Assembly (NCBI GenBank): GCA_003342815.1 | Contig: PTEX01000205.1 | Location: 1,338,794 to 1,402,793 of the forward strand | Direction of reading: 5' to 3' | Source: Eudromia elegans | Lineage: Eukaryota; Chordata; Aves; Tinamiformes; Tinamidae | DNA: 64,000 nt | The notes under the pieces: model-generated | Databases searched by the model: none | What the model saw: only the letters and a program-made list of their open reading frames with translations | Told to the model about the DNA's origin: nothing | In this document: positions 58,301-64,000 of the stretch, in pieces | Layout: each line of letters starts with the position of its first letter | Position numbering within the stretch: the stretch's first letter is position 1 | Position numbers and translations under genes: made by a program

Positions 58301-61300
58301 GAAACCTGTGGCTTGTGCTGCTAGTCAAGGTTACCTCATTTACCATGTTCTTGTGATCATGGCCAATTTTCTTAAAATAGCTGGAGAATGGTTGTGCTGT
58401 TCTGCATTCTGGTGAATAAAATAAGCCTGATCCCTGCACTGCCTTATTAAAGCGAGCAATTTGGCAGCAGAGATGAGGAGACATTGCCAATCTGCTCAAA
58501 ATGTGACCATGACTGTCTAGCTCTGTACTCACAGAGAAACTTATTAGTGTTGGAAAGTGAAATGCTATGGAGGGGTAAAGTTACTGGGGCCTTAACTATG
58601 CTTGCCTCCTGCTTTGGTTGTCACACATGTTAGTCACATTGCATGATTCACTACTGGCAGGCACTTGGCTGCTACAGTGAGGAGGGCACTATAAGATCCT
58701 ATACAGAACAGAAAAATTGTAAGCAATGGTGTCCTGTGAGAATGAATTCAGGGAAGAGGATGCCTAAGGGCTAGATAAGCTGGCGGGTGGTTTCACTAGT
58801 CAAGGAAATGGAAATAAAGCTTCAAGCCTCAGTCCTTCCAACACTTTCTTTCTAGCCTTTCTATTGCTGAACAATTGGGAAAACAAAAAGCAAATCAGCT
58901 TAATTTTACAGGGCCTTTCATGTACCAGCCCACAAGAGCAAGGGATACCTTTCCCTGTCCACTGCCCTCTCCTCTGTTTCTCCATTGCCTGAAGCAGTCA
59001 TGTGAAGGAGGATGTAGGACAACACATTAACCCATTGCAGCCTATGATGCCTCTACCTTGAGCAAATCAGTTGTCAAGGACAAAAGATTATTTTATTATG
59101 TTACCAACCTAATGATAGCCTGTTGGAAGACTAATTTTCTTCTTCCCTGCTCCCCAGAAACACTTGGGCTCTCCTCTCCAGTAAATCTTTAGAGCCAAAG
59201 AGGTCCAAATAGGTTCTTTATCTCAGCAGGGTAGATGTGCCGTCATCTTGAGCTGCAGTGTGGTGATTGCTCTGTGATACGGGTCAGATTCCAGGTGCCT
59301 AATGAGAGCGATGGGAGGTACTAAGTGCAGAACTGGGCTGAAAATGTGGCTGTGATAGTTTGGACATTAAGCACATGCAGCTCTCCCTGAAATCTGTGGG
59401 AGGCAAGGCCTTTCAGCACTGGAAATGGGAATATGATTCTTCTTGGAGGGCTAACTTTACAGAGCAGCAGCATAGATGTCTGCCTCTGAACTTAAATCGC
59501 TGTCTTGACCACATTTATAGCTGATAGGAAAAAATAAGCACATTGAGGCATTAGGTAATTCTGGGTGACTCTAGGTAATTGTAGACAATTACACTGATAT
59601 GACATAAATTCTACCAGTGTAGCCTAAAATGAAGGATATGCTTATGGGAATAACCACAGTAATAGGCAGCTCCTGAAGATAACCAATGCATCCAGTGAAA
59701 TCTCACAAGACTGGGAGGACCAAGAACAGTCAGAGTCCTGTCTTCCATTCCCCTCCAATCATGAGACACTGTCTAAAGTTTAGACTGAAGCTGTATAAGG
59801 AATGTATGGGAATGAATGTATTTATTTTTGGGATGAAACCTCCAGCATTTTAATCCTGCTTAATAATTTGATATACATGCATCAATTTAATACCTAATAC
59901 ACAATACACTTTAACTACTCCAAGTTACAGTATATCAGGTAGACAGGACTTATGAACAAGATATAGCTAAAGATCTTCAGCTATTTCCATATTTCACAGT
60001 ATTATAAGAATAGTAGAGTAAGTAACTATTTGTTACTTAAAAGAAATATCCTTTTGGTGTAACCTGTGCATGAAGATTTTTTAATGGAAAAATACATGTT
60101 AAGTCCTTATTCATTATAATGAATATAGAAAAATGAATGTGATGGCATTTATGATAGTCCTGCACTGTGGGACTTGAGAGAGATTTCAGGTTCATAAATA
60201 TGTTAAATGTTTCCTTCCTTGCTATTGTATGAAAACGCACCATGTTGGATCTTCAATGGCTGACATTCATTCAGCCAAGTCTACTGCTTGCTCAATAAAT
60301 TATGTATGTACATTAAAATATCATTTGTTGAATCTACACAAAATAGATGCACTCTGCCATGCATGTGAGGCTGGAAAAAATGCAATAATATGTAAATATA
60401 TTTCTAGTTTACCTGAATAACTGTCTCAATGGCCAGATGTTCACTAGATATTCTTTGAATTTGATAAACTTAGGAGAATAGGGTCCCCAAGACTTTACTA
60501 CTTTAGGGTATTGATTTCATTTAGTGTTCTGGGCTGGTAGTTGCACCTTTTGGGGATGAATATTAATTTTTCTCTTAGCATAAGTGTATTTAGAATATTC
60601 CCTTTGTTCCATTGCCCAGATGTATCTAATGTCATCAGCAGACGAGCTGAACAGCAGTGGTTTGACATGCGCAGCAGCTGATTAGGAGTGCTGGTTTGAG
60701 TAGACTGCGAGGAAGTGATTTTCACGGATACAATGAAGCCATTTTTCAGTTTTAATGCAGTGTTTAAGTGATGGTGATGAAGAGTTGGTAAACAGCGCTC
60801 TTTGTGTTGCTTGGTGCTAAGTGTTCGTGTGGCTAAACTCTGTTCTTCATGCCTGGGCTCTGCTTCCCAGATATGGGCAGGTGGATGATGATGATGGTAC
60901 CCAAATGAAGCCTTTATCCAGAAAAATAAGAGACCTGAACTGTCAAAGCACTTGCAATATGGGGAAAACAGGGGCAGACTTATGATTAGGATGAGTTATG
61001 TTCCTCTGAAACCAATTGTGAAGTTCCCAATAGCTGACTGGGGCAGGAGGGTTCTCCAGCTGGTGTTTTCTAGACTGACTTTCCTCAGCTGGAGAAGAGG
61101 AAAAAGCTGTAGGTGCAACATGGTTTAAAAGTGACTGGTGACATCCCACATCTTGCATATTGACGTGTCTGGTACATGGGAGTGGGTGCCCTGACATGTG
61201 CCTGCCATAATAAAAAGAGAAAAGCCTGGAAGGATTGGGACATGTTCCTGGAATTGTGTGTGAAATGGGTGATGAAGTGTGAGACACTTATGATTGTTTG

Positions 61301-64000
61301 TCCAATGTGCCAGGTTGATTGCTTCATGGTCTTGAATTGTCTTAATGTATTTATTTGTTCCCTCTTCTCAGAAACAGGCTTTCCCTTTCATTTCTCAGGC
61401 TGTTATGAACCAGTACAAAGTAACAAGAAGGGAAGGACCTGTTATTTTTAGGTCTATGGCTTATGTCTCCAGTAGAAACCTACAATATAAGTGAGCCCAA
61501 TTTTGTGCCCGTAATTGCAAGTGAGCCCGACTGTTTGAACTTGCAATCGCACCCATTTAGTAGCTTTGCAATTGGGCAGTTAGTCTTCTAAATAGGGACA
61601 ACTGCAGCTACAAATAACTACTCTAGCATTTAATTGCAGATGTAAAATGATTCCTACAATATTGGAGGTCAAGTAGAATCCCAGCTAAAACCAAAACAAA
61701 GCAGAGCCTATTTGAGTAGCACAGAAGACATGTGAACTGTTCAATAAATCTGCCAGTGGGCTACAAACACTTGCAAAAATTGGAAGTCACATATATTTGC
61801 TAGGAAGAAATACAATGCCTAGGGCACATGCTGTTGTGTAGCAGTAGTACAGCAGCAAGCTCACTCTTTCATAGGAGACAGGTAGACAAGCCTACTGGAT
61901 GCCATCCAAAAAGCAGCTACTGGTATTTCAGCCACTGGAATGATATTTGGAAACAGTTCCAGGAAAGGTCACATTCCAGCCAACAACATACCAGCGGGGT
62001 TTAAAGACCAAATAAATTTGGCTTCTGTTCTACAAAGGAAACTCTTATGTCACAGTCTCATGTGATACATAAACAGCTCTCGTACTTCAAAAGGGAGGGA
62101 GCGCTCCCCTTTCCAAAACTTTGCCATGAGGCTTTCACTGTTTATCTGAAGAAGCATGAAGGATATTAGTGGACTGATACCTGCTTGGTTTTTTTTGCGA
62201 ATATGATGAATAGTCTTAATTACTGATCCAACTAATGCGAGCTGCATTTAAACATGCAGCTGAACTGGGGCAGAGGTTTGTAATAGCTAGAGTTTCTTTG
62301 ATAACTGTTGCTCATCTCATAACCATTTAACCAATGCCAGAAAGTATTATTTGGAAAGAATGACTGATTTCAGTAGAGACAGAATTTAAGCAAGAGCTTA
62401 AGTGTTCGTGTGTTCTACTGCAAGTAGAAGAATTCTGTTCTTATTTAATTTCAAAGAGTGAAGATTTAAATGCAAGCTGGTTATGCTAAACAAAACATCC
62501 CCTCAAATACCTGTTTGAATATTCAAGCAAACCTGCATTGACCATGTTCACACCCTTTAATATTTGCTTGGTTTGTATACTCTTCTAAGCAGATGAGGAT
62601 TCTGACAGGAATATGGGAACAGTGATTTTTTTTTCTCCAGCATATTTGCAGATAAAAAAAAGTTTCTTTAATTTGTGGCTATGGTACTGTGACTTGATTG
62701 AGAGTTCTGCAAATTACATCAAAAAGTAGAAGTGTCCTGTGAATTTCCTTGAACGATTAAGTCTTAGCAGTGGTCTTCTGTCAGATGAAGAGCAGACCAG
62801 TGAGGGGCTGTTGTAATGATTCTCTGAATAGCTCATAATAACAAACAAATTGCAGGGAATCTAAAGCCCTTCCTGTGAACAACTTGAATATAGGAAAATC
62901 TGACCAGTTATACAAATTACTTATCGTTTGTGCTTAAATGGATATTACAACTTCCAAAGATAGAATCATGCCTGACATGCTAAGTTATTTTAGAGTGTTC
63001 TCCATTAGGATTAAGTTATTTTACTTTTTTTGTGGAAGGTTAGACTAAGCCTGAAGCTAATGCCAGGCCTATGTAGATGTAAGGAAGGTCCACCAATGTG
63101 GTCTTGTGGAGGATGAGAAAATTTGGGTCTTTTTGGAGAGTATTTTAGCCCACCCTTGGGAAGAGCAGGGAGAACTTGGGGGAGGAGTTATTTCCTGTCT
63201 GTCTGAAGCTGGGATTTGTCTTCAATTTTTCATCTGCCAATGGGTGTTCTACCCCTGCAATTGCTAAGAGATATTTGTGTTTCTTGGCTTGAAGCACATC
63301 GGTGCTGTTATCAAAATCGGGGTGTGTAGACCTGTCTTCTAGGTGTGTCTAGTGTGTGCTGCATGGAGATGTGAGGAGGTTCAGAGTGTTCTTGGTGTCC
63401 TGTTGTTGATGAGCCAGTCGGTATTCCTTGTGTCTTCTAGTCCTGCTCCTGCTTGTGCTAATTCTGCTATGAAGCAGATAGTTGTCCAGGCAAATTTGCC
63501 CAAGAAGTGGGTACGGTTGGGAAGAGGCAGTGCCGGAGCTCCATAGGTGTTGGATGCCTTATGTGCACATCCTCCTTTTAAGGAAAGAAGCTGTCCTGGC
63601 TGCAAAGCCTGGAGCAGGGCAGCAGTGAGAGGCAGGGCACCTCCAGCAGCCTGGTGATTCCTCCTTGCCTGTGTCAAATGTGCCCAAGACGCCTTGGGCC
63701 CCTGCTCACCTTGGGGTGGTGGTGGAGAGATCCATCCCTACCTGGAAAGCAATCCTTCTGGTTGTGTGCAAATGCTGATAGCTGCTTCTGTCTGTCATGC
63801 AGTTTGGATTTCTCTGCCTAAGCAATACCTAGGGGATACTTGTTTGCCTGCAACGCATTACAGTTTAATTAAGCTGATTTCAGTTGGATTGCTTTGTATG
63901 CTTTATGTCAAGCATGGAATAAGTGGCTTATTTTATTTCTTTATAAAGGAAGCATTACAAAGCACAGGCATTATACATAAATGTTCTCTGGGGCAATTGT
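58301..64000. other. intergenic, no gene seen
   Basis: Single-copy sequence to the window end. AT-rich stretches at about 59850-60130 and 62370-62600 look weakly enhancer-like. A direct repeat AAGTGAGCCC (61489-61498, 61519-61528) overlaps a 9-bp inverted repeat (61514-61522 with 61539-61547). The last kilobase is slightly GC-richer with overlapping opposed frames (63343-63546 plus, 63381-63677 minus), none recognised. Confidence 0.45.

Noticed and set aside
59124-59133. TGGAAGACTA, as in the 5' part of miR-7
   Set aside because: The match stops after ten bases and the flanks do not fold into a precursor.
1-64000. CRISPR arrays, bacterial operons, phage or integrative elements
   Set aside because: No regularly spaced repeats, no ribosome-binding-site-linked frames and no prokaryotic gene density; the sequence has vertebrate intergenic character.

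Overview
The window looks like a non-coding vertebrate intergenic or regulatory region, most likely from a bird or another sauropsid. The reasons are an AT-rich background broken by a few sharp CpG-rich islands, no reading frame with a recognisable protein family, and a near absence of recognisable interspersed repeats: I see no SINE, L1 or clear CR1 3' end, only short homopolymers and microsatellites. The species call is an inference from composition, not from a marker gene. I found no convincing protein-coding gene, tRNA, rRNA, known microRNA, CRISPR array or intact mobile element. Most long open frames lie in GC-rich islands where stops are rare, or have no recognisable family.

Layout. Positions 1-3490 hold at least four CpG-rich islands interleaved with AT-rich homeodomain-site-like blocks; this is the part most like the neighbourhood of a developmental regulator gene. 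Positions 3490-18600 are mostly featureless single-copy sequence with one dense AT-rich block (9.7-10.2 kb). Positions 18.6-21.2 kb carry a long run of sequence with the texture of vertebrate conserved non-coding elements, preceded by a small CpG-rich patch. Two isolated CpG islands follow at 25.2-25.4 kb and 31.1-31.35 kb. From 31.5 to 38.2 kb several candidate elements contain strong dyad-symmetric motifs: a POU/homeodomain-like palindrome, an RFX X-box and octamers. From 41 to 46 kb there is another long AT-rich candidate conserved tract, interrupted by two GC-rich pieces, one ending in an A-rich tail. From 46 to 64 kb the sequence is mostly unremarkable, with a possible decayed retrocopy on the minus strand at 48.2-49.4 kb and a CpG-containing hairpin-rich patch at 58 kb.

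How the parts might work together: CpG islands plus clusters of candidate enhancers in a gene-poor interval fit the long-range regulatory domain of a developmental transcription factor outside the window. Conservation itself cannot be seen in one sequence, so every 'candidate conserved element' rests on composition and motif density only. I did not find evidence for a novel multi-gene system.
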